Source: Streptomyces sp. NBC_01446 (GTDB taxonomy: Bacteria; Actinomycetota; Actinomycetes; Streptomycetales; Streptomycetaceae). Taken from it: 64,000 nt of DNA. Below the pieces are notes generated by a model that saw nothing but the letters and a program-made list of their open reading frames with translations, searched no databases and was not told the origin of the DNA. Positions within the stretch are counted from its first letter, which is position 1; each line of letters opens with the position of its first letter. The DNA lies in NCBI RefSeq assembly GCF_026340095.1, contig NZ_JAPEPO010000001.1, forward strand, positions 6,794,001-6,858,000, read 5' to 3'. The translations under genes were made by a program, and so were the position numbers. Positions 53,084 to 61,803 of the stretch are shown here, piece after piece.

Positions 53084-54502
53084 ATGTTCGATCCGGTCAT
53101 AGCGCCCAGCGGTACGCTGCTCGGCCTGCTGCAGAGGGGCCGCGGCGACGGCACCCTGCACGCGCTGACGGCGCCGCGCGCCGAAGCGCTCGCGGCTCTC
53201 AATCACTGTGTGCTGAGCGACCCCCGCCACGACTGGCAGGTGGAGAACCGCTCGCTCTACTACGCCCGTCTCTTCCTCGACCTCCACGGAGAGCTCGGGG
53301 AGATCGAGCGGCACCTCTTCGACCCCGACGACGTCCTCAATACGGACGAGTCACGCACAGGCCTCGCGCTCGCGGTCCTCGGCCACCTCGCCTCGTACGG
53401 CAGGCGCGACGCCCTGGAGCTGCTGCGCCGCTACGCCGCCTTCGGGTCCAGCTGGGCCTGGGCGCTCGACGAGCTGGCCCTGCGCGACGACGACGCGGGA
53501 CTGCGCGTGCTCGCCGCCCCCATCCTCGACAGATTCCCCGAGGACGCCGAGGGCGACGCCGCACTCGCCGCCGCCGTGCGCGACGCCTACGAACCGCGCC
53601 CCTGGCGGCTGTGGGCCGACGACCCCAGGGAAGCCATCGGAGCCCGCGTGCGCGCCGCCCAGGAACGCGGCTCCTTCGACCAGTGGCAGCGCCAGATGCG
53701 CCCCTCCGGGCCGCGCCCCGGGTGGAGCGTGCGGGCTGTCTTCGACTGGGCCCAGGAAGGCCTCGAACGGGGAGCCGTCCTGTACGTGCCCGCCGCGCGC
53801 TGCCTGACCGCCGTCGCCGGACCCGGCGACAGGGCCGAGATCGTCCAGGCCGCGCTCACCGGGCACGACGGCGCCCGCAGCACGGCGCTGCGCTATCTCG
53901 CCGACGCCCATGATCCCGACGTACTCGATCTGATCGAAGCCGCCGTGGAGAGCCCTTCGCACGCCGTCGTGGACGCCGCCCTCGACGCCTTCGAACGCAT
54001 GCGGACGGTCGCCTCCCTGGAACGCGCCCGCCGCTGGGCCCCGAGGCCCGACGCCCTCGGCGCCGCCGCGGGACGCATGCTCGCCTGCCGCGGCGGCGCC
54101 CAGGACACCGAACTGGTCCTGGCCGCGTTGCGCGAGGCGGTGCGCGGCGAAGGCGCCGACGCACCGACCCTGTGGCCCCTTGTCGACGGAGCCGGACGCC
54201 TCGGTATCGCCTGTGCGGCCCCCGTCCTGCGCCACGTCTACAGAGAGACCGCCTCGTCCCATCTGCGCGGCCACGCCGCCAAGGCCCTGGCCGCCACCGA
54301 CCCTTCCTTCGCCGCGGGGTTCGCCGTCGAATGCCTGTGGGACTGCGAGGAATCGACCCGCGAGGTCGCCGCGCGCCACGCGGAGACGGGCGACGCGCGC
54401 GTCGTGGACCAGCTCCGCAGACTCGCCGCCGACCCGGCCGAGGAGGCCGAGGTGCAGACCGCGGTGCGCAGCAGAATAGGACCGGACGCGACGGCTTTGT
54501 GA
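53084..54502 (+). CDS. HEAT-repeat protein
   Basis: 472 aa, all-helical. Repeats such as GLALAVLGHLASYGRRDALE, AVVDAALDAFERMRTVASLE and RGHAAKALAATDPSFAAGFA resemble HEAT/PBS-lyase-like units. Highly charged and no membrane segment. The ATG at 53084 follows GAGG by nine bases; a GTG at 53069 is in frame but less likely. Probably a protein-interaction scaffold. Two hairpins with similar loops follow the gene. Confidence 0.83.
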   Translation: MFDPVIAPSGTLLGLLQRGRGDGTLHALTAPRAEALAALNHCVLSDPRHDWQVENRSLYYARLFLDLHGELGEIERHLFDPDDVLNTDESRTGLALAVLGHLASYGRRDALELLRRYAAFGSSWAWALDELALRDDDAGLRVLAAPILDRFPEDAEGDAALAAAVRDAYEPRPWRLWADDPREAIGARVRAAQERGSFDQWQRQMRPSGPRPGWSVRAVFDWAQEGLERGAVLYVPAARCLTAVAGPGDRAEIVQAALTGHDGARSTALRYLADAHDPDVLDLIEAAVESPSHAVVDAALDAFERMRTVASLERARRWAPRPDALGAAAGRMLACRGGAQDTELVLAALREAVRGEGADAPTLWPLVDGAGRLGIACAAPVLRHVYRETASSHLRGHAAKALAATDPSFAAGFAVECLWDCEESTREVAARHAETGDARVVDQLRRLAADPAEEAEVQTAVRSRIGPDATAL

Positions 54503-54513
54503 CCGACGGCTTT

Positions 54514-54548
54514 CCGGGAGGCAACGCTCAAAGGACGCTGCCTCCCGG
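54514..54548 (+). terminator. First of two related hairpins after the HEAT gene
   Basis: CCGGGAGGCA / TGCCTCCCGG, a perfect 10-bp stem, loop ACGCTCAAAGGACGC. Confidence 0.85.
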
Positions 54549-54558
54549 CCGCCGGCCC

Positions 54559-54592
54559 GGCGAGGGCCAACGCTCATGGGACGTTCCTCGCC
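54559..54592 (+). terminator. Second related hairpin
   Basis: GGCGAGG / CCTCGCC, a perfect 7-bp stem. The loop contains AACGCTCATGGGACG, nearly the same as the loop of the first hairpin (AACGCTCAAAGGACG). Confidence 0.7.
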
Positions 54593-54643
54593 AGGAAAGA
54601 TCCACGTTGACGTGGCCACGCTCGGCGCGACGACAACACCGGT

Positions 54644-55768
54644 ATGCGTGTCGTCATCGTCACCGAGTCCTTTCCCCCCGACATCAACGGTGTGGCTCAC
54701 TGCGCCCTGCAGACCGCCCGGTACCTCGCCGCCCGCGGTCACGACCCCCTCGTCATCGCCCCGGCCACCGCGCCGGGCCCTGACACCGACACCGACGCCC
54801 CCTGCCCCGTCATACGGGTGCCGTCCCTGCCCCTGCCGGGCTACCCGCAGGTCAGGGTGGCGCTGCCGAGTCGCAGGGTCGCCGCCGCCGTGGCCGCGCA
54901 CGGCGCCGAACTCGTCCATCTGGCCAGCCCGTTCATCCTCGGCGTGCGCGGCATGGCCGCCGCGTCACGGCTGCGGATCCCCGCCGTCGCCGTCTACCAG
55001 ACCGACCTCGCCGGTTACGCGCGTACCTACATGGGGGCCGGTGAGGCCACCGCGTGGCGGCGGATCCGCAGCGTCCACGGTGCCGCCGACCGCACACTCG
55101 CCCCGTCCAGCGCCGCGGTGCGCGACCTGGAGGTGCACGGGGTACCGCGCGTGCGGCTCTGGCCGCGCGGGGTGGACACCGTCCGCTTCCGGCCCGACCT
55201 GCGCGACGAAGCCCTGCGGCGCGAACTCGCCCCCAACGGCGAGCTGATCGTCGGCTACGTGGGCCGGCTCGCCCCGGAGAAACAAGTCGACTTGTTGGCC
55301 GGTGCGTGCACTCTCGACGGCGTGCGCGTGGTCGTCGTCGGTGACGGCCCCAGCGAGCCCGGCCTGCGCGAGGCACTCCCTGGCGCCGTCTTCCTCGGCC
55401 GGCGCACCGGTGCCGAACTCGCCCGCATCTTCGCCTCGTTGGACATCTTCGCCCACACGGGCCCCTACGAGACGTTCTGCCAGACCGTGCAGGAGGCCAT
55501 GGCCAGCGGCGTGCCGGTGATCGCGCCCGCCGCCGGCGGGCCGCTGGACCTCGTCGCACACGGCCGGACCGGGCTCCTCGTCACACCCGGCGACGCGGCC
55601 GCCGTACGCGACGCCGTCTGGTCGCTCGCCGAGGACCCGCTGTGCCGCCTGGCCTACGGGGCAGCCGGCCGCAGCACGGTCGAAGGACGGACCTGGGAGG
55701 CCGTCGGCGAACAGCTCGTCGGCCACTACGAAGAGGTCCTCGACGCGCGGACGGCGGTGGCGGCATGA
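54644..55768 (+). CDS. GT4 glycosyltransferase, MgtA/PimB-like
   Basis: 374 aa GT-B fold. VVIVTESFPPDINGVAHCAL at the start, LVHLASPFILGVRGMAAASR, LIVGYVGRLAPEKQVDLLAG, and FAHTGPYETFCQTVQEAMAS then GVPVIAPAAGGPLDLVAHGR with the EX7E-like donor motif. Closest in kind to actinobacterial GDP-mannose-dependent alpha-mannosyltransferases acting on membrane lipids. The next glycosyltransferase starts within its stop codon (ATGA), so both are made together. Confidence 0.88.
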   Translation: MRVVIVTESFPPDINGVAHCALQTARYLAARGHDPLVIAPATAPGPDTDTDAPCPVIRVPSLPLPGYPQVRVALPSRRVAAAVAAHGAELVHLASPFILGVRGMAAASRLRIPAVAVYQTDLAGYARTYMGAGEATAWRRIRSVHGAADRTLAPSSAAVRDLEVHGVPRVRLWPRGVDTVRFRPDLRDEALRRELAPNGELIVGYVGRLAPEKQVDLLAGACTLDGVRVVVVGDGPSEPGLREALPGAVFLGRRTGAELARIFASLDIFAHTGPYETFCQTVQEAMASGVPVIAPAAGGPLDLVAHGRTGLLVTPGDAAAVRDAVWSLAEDPLCRLAYGAAGRSTVEGRTWEAVGEQLVGHYEEVLDARTAVAA

Positions 55769-57006
55769 GCGGGCTGCGGATCGTGCGTCTCGCCAACTTC
55801 GTCGCGCCCGCATCGGGCGGCCTGCGGACCGCCCTGCGGGAGTTGGGGGCCGGTTACCGCGCCGCCGGGCACGAGCCGGTCCTGATCGTGCCGGGGGAGC
55901 GGGCCGGCGAGCACGAGAGCGCGCAGGGCCGCGTCATCACGCTGCCGGGGACGCTGCTTCCCGGCACCGGTGGCTACCGCGTCCTCACCGACCGGCGGCG
56001 CGTGGCCGAACTGCTCGGGCGTCTCGGCCCCGACCGGATCGAGGTGTCCGACCGTACGACCCTGAGGTGGACGGGTGAGTGGGCGCGCCGTGCCCGGGTG
56101 CCCGCCGTGATGGTGTCCCACGAGACGGCCGACGGCGTCCTGCGGACCTGGGGCCTGCCCGAGAAGGTCGCCCTGCGCGCCGCCGACGCCCTCAACTCCC
56201 GCACCGCGCACGCCTACGCGCGCGTGGTGTGCACGACGGAGTACGCCGAACGCGAGTTCATCCGCATCGGGGCGCGCAACGTCGTACGCGCCCCGCTCGG
56301 CGTCGATCTGGAGCGCTGCCACCCGGGCCTGCGGGACCCCGCAGTGCGGGAGCGGTACGCGCGCGTGGGTGAGGTGCTGCTCGTCATGTGCTCGCGTCTG
56401 TCCGTGGAGAAACGTCCCGGGACCGCACTCGACGCGCTGGCCGCCCTCCGTCGCCAAGGGACGCAGGCGGTGCTCGTCGTCGCCGGGGACGGGCCGTTGC
56501 GGGCGCGGCTCGAACAGCAGGCGCGCGCACGGAGGTTGCCGGTGAGGTTCCTCGGACACGTCGCGGACCGCGGGCAGCTCGCGGCGTTGCAGGCCGCCGC
56601 CGACGTGTGCCTCGCGCCGGGACCCGCGGAGACGTTCGGGCTCGCCGCGCTCGAGGCGATGGCCTGCGGCACCCCCGTCGTCGCCAGCGCGTCGTCGGCG
56701 CTGCCCGAGGTCGTGGGTGCCGCCGGGGGAGTCGCACAGGACACCGGCGAGGCGTTCGCCGTCGCGGTGACGGAGCTCGTCGCACGGCCGCGGGACGAAC
56801 GCCGCGAGGCGGCACGCGCGCGTGCGGAGTGCTTCGGGTGGGGCGCCGCGGTGGACGCCTTCTTGCAGGCGCACGACGCGGTACGGGTGAGGGCCGACGT
56901 TCCTCTCCAGGGGGCGGTGGACGTTCCTCTCCGGGGGACGGTCGCGGTGCCTGTCCGGGGGACGGCCGACGTGCCGACACGGGTGACCGGGCGTGATGCC
57001 GTATGA
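55765..57006 (+). CDS. Second GT4 glycosyltransferase with repeated C-terminal tail
   Basis: 413 aa. IVRLANFVAPASGGLRTALR, VMVSHETADGVLRTWGLPEK, VMCSRLSVEKRPGTALDALA, LAPGPAETFGLAALEAMACG and TPVVASASSALPEVVGAAGG define the GT-B donor domain. The last ~35 residues are four degenerate eight-residue units (DVPLQGAV, DVPLRGTV, AVPVRGTA, DVPTRVTG). Start ATG overlaps the previous stop, and its stop overlaps the next start. Substrate probably a lipid-linked or phosphatidylinositol mannoside. Confidence 0.88.
   Translation: MSGLRIVRLANFVAPASGGLRTALRELGAGYRAAGHEPVLIVPGERAGEHESAQGRVITLPGTLLPGTGGYRVLTDRRRVAELLGRLGPDRIEVSDRTTLRWTGEWARRARVPAVMVSHETADGVLRTWGLPEKVALRAADALNSRTAHAYARVVCTTEYAEREFIRIGARNVVRAPLGVDLERCHPGLRDPAVRERYARVGEVLLVMCSRLSVEKRPGTALDALAALRRQGTQAVLVVAGDGPLRARLEQQARARRLPVRFLGHVADRGQLAALQAAADVCLAPGPAETFGLAALEAMACGTPVVASASSALPEVVGAAGGVAQDTGEAFAVAVTELVARPRDERREAARARAECFGWGAAVDAFLQAHDAVRVRADVPLQGAVDVPLRGTVAVPVRGTADVPTRVTGRDAV
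56896..56991 (+). repeat. 24-bp tandem repeat in the second glycosyltransferase gene
   Basis: Four 24-base units start at 56896, 56920, 56944 and 56968, with divergence rising along the array. They encode the eight-residue repeats of the C-terminal tail. Confidence 0.85.
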
Positions 57007-57860
57007 ACGAGGTCCTGCGGTTCGTCGCTCTCGGGGACTCCCTCACCGAAGGGGTCGGCGACCCGGTGGGCGGCGCCTGGCGCGGCTGGGCCGAACTGCT
57101 CTCCGCCGGGCTCGCCCCCGAGGGCACACCCGTGGAGTTCCACAACTTCGCGGCGAGCGGCGCCCAGACATCTGACGTCCTCGCCCGACAGATGCCCCAG
57201 GCGCTCGCCCTGCGGCCCGACATCGCCTCCGTCCTCGTCGGCGTCAACGACACGCTGCGCCGCACGTTCGACATCCACGCCGTGGCCGCCCGCCTCGACC
57301 ACGTGTACGCGGCGTTCACGGAACAGGGCGCGGTCCTGCTCACGGCGTGCCTGCCCGACCCCGGCACGATGCTGGGGCTGCCCGGCCTGCTCGGCCGGCC
57401 TCTCGCGAGGCGCCAGCAGGCGGTGAACTCGGTCGTCCACGCCCTGTCCGAGCGTTACGGCGCCGTGCATCTGCACGCGGCCGAGGGGGCATGGGTTGCC
57501 GACCGCTCCATGTGGAGCGCGGACCGGCTGCATCCCGGCGAACGGGGGCACCGGACGCTCGCCGCGCGGTTCCACGCCCTGCTCGCGGCCGACGGGCGCG
57601 CCCAGGGAACGCCGCCGTCGCCGCAGCCCGAACGGCCCGCGCCCACGCGCTCGGCGAGCCTGGTGTGGCTCGCCACGGCGGGCACGGGCTGGGTCGCGCG
57701 GCGGTGCACCGACCTGCTTCCCCAGCTCCTCACCCTCGCCGCGGACGAGCTGCGTCACCGGGCGCGTGGCACCAGCGCCCGTCTGGACCTGCGGGCGTCC
57801 AGCGCGGTGGTCTCGGCGCTCGCGGCGCTGGCAGCCGTGGAACAGGCGGACGCGGCGTGA
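57003..57860 (+). CDS. SGNH/GDSL hydrolase
   Basis: 285 aa. The GDSL block FVALGDSLTEGVGDPVGGAW holds the nucleophile Ser, NFAASGAQTSDVL block II, VLVGVNDTLRRTFD block III, and WSADRLHPGERGHRTLAARF block V with Asp and His. No signal peptide, so cytoplasmic. It is translationally coupled (ATGA) to two glycosyltransferases, suggesting it removes or adds an acyl group on their lipid or sugar product; that link is inferred from the operon. Confidence 0.9.
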   Translation: MNEVLRFVALGDSLTEGVGDPVGGAWRGWAELLSAGLAPEGTPVEFHNFAASGAQTSDVLARQMPQALALRPDIASVLVGVNDTLRRTFDIHAVAARLDHVYAAFTEQGAVLLTACLPDPGTMLGLPGLLGRPLARRQQAVNSVVHALSERYGAVHLHAAEGAWVADRSMWSADRLHPGERGHRTLAARFHALLAADGRAQGTPPSPQPERPAPTRSASLVWLATAGTGWVARRCTDLLPQLLTLAADELRHRARGTSARLDLRASSAVVSALAALAAVEQADAA

Positions 57861-58305
57861 GGGGCGGACGCAGCACCAGCTCACGGGGCGGCCCCGGCTG
57901 TGGGCGAGGTCCACGCGCGCGTGCGCCGACGACACCGTGCCCAGGGGGAGCACCGCGCCGTCCGCGAGGGGGCCGGGCCGAGCCCGGAGAGGAGGTCGGT
58001 CGACCGGCTGCCGAGGACAGGCTCGACGGCCACCCCACCGGCGAACGCCGCGTATCTGCGTACCCCGGAGAGCGCGGGTCCGAGCTCGAGCGACCGGCCG
58101 GGGCTCGTGCATGCGCGCCCCGGGCGACGGGCCGTCCGTCCACGGTCACCCTGCACGGCGCGCCCACCACGGCGCCCGTCACCTCGCAACGCGGCCGTAC
58201 CGCACATCCGTTGAGTGTGGTCTCCACGAGGGCGGCCCCGGGCGAGTTGCCGACGAGCCGGTCGGCGAGGCAGGCCGCGGGGAGGTCGAGCGCACCCGCG
58301 TCCGC
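57860..58305 (-). pseudogene. pxpC: Decayed 5-oxoprolinase subunit C (biotin-dependent carboxyltransferase family) gene
   Basis: Read on the minus strand from about 58305: ADAGALDLPAACLADRLVGN, then ETTLNGCAVRPRCEVTGAVV, GAPCRVTVDGRPVARG in one frame; SLELGPALSGVRRYAAFAGG and VAVEPVLGSRSTDLLSGLGP in a second; LADGAVLPLGTVSSAHARVD in a third; and QPGPPRELVLRPPL back in the first. These are consecutive pieces of a PxpC/KipA protein, in order, so at least three frameshifts have occurred. The N-terminal ~30 residues and the C-terminal half are gone. The gene is dead. Confidence 0.85.
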
Positions 58306-58317
58306 CCGTCAAGGTAG

Positions 58318-58366
58318 AGGGTCGTTGAACGATCCCTCGATACCCATGTTGTTTCGTTCTGGTATC
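58318..58366 (+). promoter_or_regulatory. Operator-like repeats before the GntR gene
   Basis: TCGTT-G-AACGA (58322-58332) sits in a longer GAGGG.../...CCCTC inverted repeat, and GATACC (58339-58344) with GGTATC (58361-58366) forms a second inverted repeat with centres 22 bases apart. They end 18 bases before the GntR start and are probably its own sites. Confidence 0.5.
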
Positions 58367-58383
58367 TGCGCTTGAATTCGGGC

Positions 58384-59088
58384 GTGGCCGAACTGAACGG
58401 ACTGGCGGACGATCGCGCGCTCCTTGGGCGCACCAGCACCGCCGAGCGGGTCGCGGACATCCTCAGGAGCCGCATCGCGGAGGGGTACTTCCCGCCGGGG
58501 ACGCGACTGTCGGAGGACAGCATCGGCGGCGCACTCGGCGTCTCGCGCAACACGCTGCGCGAGGCGTTCCGGCTGCTCACCCATGAGCGGCTCCTGGTGC
58601 ACCAGCTCAACCGGGGCGTCTTCGTACGCGTACTCACCGTCGAGGACGTCGAGGACATCTACCTCACGCGCCGCCTCGTCGAGTGCGCCGTCGTACGCGG
58701 CCTCGGCCGGCCCCCGTACGACCTCGGTGCGGTGGCCGACGCGGTCGCCGACGGGCTCCGAGCCGCAAAGGCGCGGGAGTGGAAGGGCGTCTCCACCGCC
58801 AACATCCACTTCCACCGGGAGCTCGTGGCGCTCGCGGGCAGCGCGCGGACCGACGAGCTGATGCGCAGCGTCTTCGCCGAACTGCGCCTCGCGTTCCATG
58901 TCGTGGACGACCCCCGCCGCCTGCACGAGCCCTATCTCGCCCGCAACCAGCAGCTCCTCGAGACCCTGGAGGCGGGGCGCCGCGACGACGCCGAGCGGCT
59001 GCTCGCCCAGTACCTCGACGACTCCCGCGAGGGTCTGGTCGACGTGTACGGCCGACGGGTCGCCGAGGGCGAACAGCTGGACGGCTGA
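58384..59088 (+). CDS. GntR/FadR-subfamily (FCD) regulator
   Basis: 234 aa. Winged helix TAERVADILRSRIAEGYFPP, RLSEDSIGGALGVSRNTLRE and HQLNRGVFVRVLTVEDVEDI, then an FCD effector domain (ANIHFHRELVALAGSARTDE with the metal-binding His, and EPYLARNQQLLETLEAGRRD). Genes like this often sit beside 5-oxoprolinase genes, and a decayed pxpC is directly upstream on the other strand, so its original target may be lost. GTG at 58384 is preferred; an in-frame TTG at 58372 is an alternative. Confidence 0.9.
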   Translation: MAELNGLADDRALLGRTSTAERVADILRSRIAEGYFPPGTRLSEDSIGGALGVSRNTLREAFRLLTHERLLVHQLNRGVFVRVLTVEDVEDIYLTRRLVECAVVRGLGRPPYDLGAVADAVADGLRAAKAREWKGVSTANIHFHRELVALAGSARTDELMRSVFAELRLAFHVVDDPRRLHEPYLARNQQLLETLEAGRRDDAERLLAQYLDDSREGLVDVYGRRVAEGEQLDG

Positions 59089-59199
59089 CGGCCGCCAGAG
59101 GGCTCCGCACCCGGCGGTGCGGCGTCCGCGGGGCCTGCGGTGCGGACGGTCGCGGGCCTGTGGTGCGGGCGGTCGCTTCTGCGCCGTTTCGACCGTTGT

Positions 59200-59226
59200 C
59201 AGACCTAGGACCTAGTCTGTGCTCCG
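59200..59226 (+). promoter_or_regulatory. Palindrome and probable leaderless promoter of the SMC-like cassette
   Basis: CAGAC-C-TAGG (59200-59209) and CCTA-GTCTG (59211-59219) form a near-perfect inverted repeat. A -10-like TAGTCT (59213-59218) stands seven bases before the GTG at 59226, the spacing of leaderless transcripts, and there is no ribosome site. A repressor on the palindrome would block this promoter. Confidence 0.5.
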
Positions 59227-60752
59227 TGACTTCGCCTGCCACCACGGAATCCGTTCCGCCCCAGCTCAGCGTGGGGCCGCGGCCCGCACCGGGCCCGGCC
59301 GCCGACGAAGGGCTCGCGCGCCGCCTTCGCGCGCTCGCCTGCACCGCGCCGCTGCACGACCTCGACGTGCGCAAGGCCAATCTCGCGGGCGAGTACTCCG
59401 GATACGGCATGGCCGAGGTGGCGCTCTCCGCCATCGACCTCGTCACACTCAACATGGACTTCGACACGGGCGCCGACCACGAGCAGATAGTGGCCAGGCT
59501 CATCCCCCGCGTCGGCGCACAGGCTCCGCAGCGCCCCGCCGCCGAGCACGAGCGCGTGGCCCGCTGGGTCCTGGAGAACCTGATCAACGTCGGCAGCGTC
59601 GACCGCGGCTTCCGCGCCGTGTACGGCACGTTCGCGCCCGACGGCTCCTATGTCCGCAGGGACTACGACTTCAAGCTGATCGAGGAGGTCCCCGGCTACG
59701 GGGGCAGCGTCTACCTCCGCACCACGGACGAAGCGGTCAACGTCCTGGTGGGCGCCCTCGACACCGACGTCACCAGCGCCCAGATCGCCGCCGAGGTGAA
59801 GCTGGAGGTGCTGATCAACCGCGGCCGTCTCGCCGACGCCCAGCTCGCCGCCGAGCAGGCCAGGTACCGGACCGTGCAGTACTCCGAGACCCTCCGAAGG
59901 GCCCTGGACGCGACCCGGAGGAACGTGCGCGCGGTGGACTGGCTGAACGCCGTCCCGGACATGATCGCTGAGGCGCTCGACCACGTCGCCGACCGGTACC
60001 GCCACGAGAACGCGATCCTCACGAACATCCGCAAGGCCCGCGACGAGTCCGAGGACCCCGAGCACAAGCGGCGGGCCGCCGAGCTCGTCGACATCGTCAA
60101 GGACTGCATCCGCCGCCACACGCAGCTGCAGTCCCGCCTCCTCGAAGCGGGCCCGCTGTTCCGCGCCGAGCAGGACCGGCAGGCCTTCGCCGCGCCGTCC
60201 GCGCGCGCGGGCCTCGATCTGTACGGGCAGCTCGTCGCGCCCCTGCTGCCGCTGCCCGTCGAGCAGGCGGGCCGCGTCACCGACGCGTTCTTCGCGCGCG
60301 GCACGGGCATGCGGACGCCCGTGTCCGTACGGGTGGGGGACCTCATCGACATACTGCTTACGCCGCCCCAGGAGCGGGAGCACCTCGGCGTCGAAATGCC
60401 CGAGCCCGACCTGATCGCGACGCCGGACGACAGCCGCTTCAGCGAGGAGCAGCTCGCGAGCGCCATGGAGCTGCTCGACCTCCCCTCCGACGCGCCGCGC
60501 AGGCTCTCCGGACTGCTCGCCGAGGCGCGTCGCCGTGACCCCGAACTGCCCTATCTGGTCGCCCTGCTGTCCGTCCACGCGGCCAGTCCCCCGGTCGGCA
60601 CGGCCTACCGGCAGGGCGAGGAGAAGCTGCTGTTCGCCGTGGACGACGGCACCGAGCTCGACGACCCCGAGTTCGGCGGCGCCGACCTCATCGTCGGCAC
60701 GGCCCTGCTGGACGCCGCGGGCATGGCGGCCGACCGGACGGAGGCCGCGTAG
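59226..60752 (+). CDS. MukF/MksF (JetA)-like kleisin candidate
   Basis: 508 aa, no signal peptide. The N-terminal part is winged-helix-like (LARRLRALACTAPLHDLDVR; SAIDLVTLNMDFD), followed by a strand-turn segment YLRTTDEAVNVLVGALDTDV and a long helical region (AQIAAEVKLEVLINRGRLAD, AQLAAEQARYRTVQYSETLR, ALDATRRNVRAVDW). That order, a LTDEA-type strand, then an AQIA...L..LI.RG helix and a coiled coil, is what I recall of MksF/JetA proteins. The C-terminal ~200 residues are again helical. Not a Wadjet III (DUF2397) sequence. GTG start at 59226, probably leaderless. Confidence 0.55.
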   Translation: MTSPATTESVPPQLSVGPRPAPGPAADEGLARRLRALACTAPLHDLDVRKANLAGEYSGYGMAEVALSAIDLVTLNMDFDTGADHEQIVARLIPRVGAQAPQRPAAEHERVARWVLENLINVGSVDRGFRAVYGTFAPDGSYVRRDYDFKLIEEVPGYGGSVYLRTTDEAVNVLVGALDTDVTSAQIAAEVKLEVLINRGRLADAQLAAEQARYRTVQYSETLRRALDATRRNVRAVDWLNAVPDMIAEALDHVADRYRHENAILTNIRKARDESEDPEHKRRAAELVDIVKDCIRRHTQLQSRLLEAGPLFRAEQDRQAFAAPSARAGLDLYGQLVAPLLPLPVEQAGRVTDAFFARGTGMRTPVSVRVGDLIDILLTPPQEREHLGVEMPEPDLIATPDDSRFSEEQLASAMELLDLPSDAPRRLSGLLAEARRRDPELPYLVALLSVHAASPPVGTAYRQGEEKLLFAVDDGTELDDPEFGGADLIVGTALLDAAGMAADRTEAA

Positions 60753-60843
60753 TGCCGATCACAGCGCACCGGGCTTCCGAGCCGCACGCTTCCACCGAGC
60801 TACACCCGAGCTTCGCAGCAGACCTGACCAAGGAGCACCAGCC

Positions 60844-61737
60844 GTGACCGACCACCCCGCAGAGCACGCCGCGTGGGGCGAGGCGGAGCCCTCCGAGACT
60901 CCGGCGGCCGGCGCGCCCGTCACCCCGGCCGACGCCGCCGACGCGGCCCGGCTCGTGGCCTTCGGCCTCCAGCCCAAGCTGCAGCCCGCCCGCGACCAGG
61001 AGTACGCCGAGCTGCTGCGGCGCTACCGCGAGGACCCGCCGTTCGCGCGGCTCGCCGACGCCGTCGCCGCCGGGCTCGGCCTCGTCGTCCTGGAGGTCTC
61101 CACGCGCGCGGGGATGGCCGTGACCGCCGCCGAGGACTCCGTCTTCGCAGTCCGGATGGGCGACTACGCGCGCCGCACCTCCGCCGACGGAACCGACCGC
61201 TTCCTGCACGGCCTCGCGCACCTCGCCGTCGCCGCCATGGCGTTCCCGCGCCCCGAGGACCTCGCCGACGACGGCTACATCGGCCGCGTCACGGTCAACG
61301 GCGTGGATGCCTTCGTCCGCCAGGCCTGCCGTCGTCTGGAGGAGCGCGCCGAGGAGCAGGGCGAGAACACCGACCCGGTCTCCCACGCCCCGGGCCTCGA
61401 GGCCGCGTGGCGCATCTGGGCCCGGCGCAGCTCGACCGGCGCCACCAAGGACGCGCGCCGCCTCGCCGGATCCACCACCGGCATCGTCGCCAAGGCCGTC
61501 GCGTTCCTCACCGACTCCGGGTTCCTGCAGAGAACCGGCGACGACTCGGGCGGCACCTACCGCACCACGGCCCGCTACCAGCTCCAGGTCCGCGACCTGG
61601 CCGGCACCGCAGCCCTCTCCGAGCTGGCGGACCTCGGCATCGTGCCCGTCACGGACGGCTCCGCGAGCCTCCTGCCGCCCGCGGACGAGGACGACGGGGA
61701 GCTCGTGGCCGACGCAGGACTCCCCTTCCACTCCTGA
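60844..61737 (+). CDS. Winged-helix subunit of the SMC-like cassette
   Basis: 297 aa. Acidic N-terminus, then LRRYREDPPFARLADAVAAG, VLEVSTRAGMAVTAAEDSVF and a middle helical stretch, with a winged-helix-like C-terminus (TTGIVAKAVAFLTDSGFLQR; TYRTTARYQLQVRDLA). MukE/MksE/JetB proteins are winged-helix dimers of this size sitting between a kleisin and an SMC gene, so that role is proposed. GTG at 60844 with AAGGAG eight bases upstream. Confidence 0.5.
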   Translation: MTDHPAEHAAWGEAEPSETPAAGAPVTPADAADAARLVAFGLQPKLQPARDQEYAELLRRYREDPPFARLADAVAAGLGLVVLEVSTRAGMAVTAAEDSVFAVRMGDYARRTSADGTDRFLHGLAHLAVAAMAFPRPEDLADDGYIGRVTVNGVDAFVRQACRRLEERAEEQGENTDPVSHAPGLEAAWRIWARRSSTGATKDARRLAGSTTGIVAKAVAFLTDSGFLQRTGDDSGGTYRTTARYQLQVRDLAGTAALSELADLGIVPVTDGSASLLPPADEDDGELVADAGLPFHS

Positions 61738-61803
61738 CCGGCCCCGCACCACTGCCCCACGACGTACCGCCTTACCGACTTACTACGACGAGAGTCCGCC
61801 GCC

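Noticed and set aside
57881..58312. A 143-aa minus-strand protein-coding gene
   Set aside because: Its middle part matches PxpC but the flanks continue in other frames, so it is a piece of a pseudogene.
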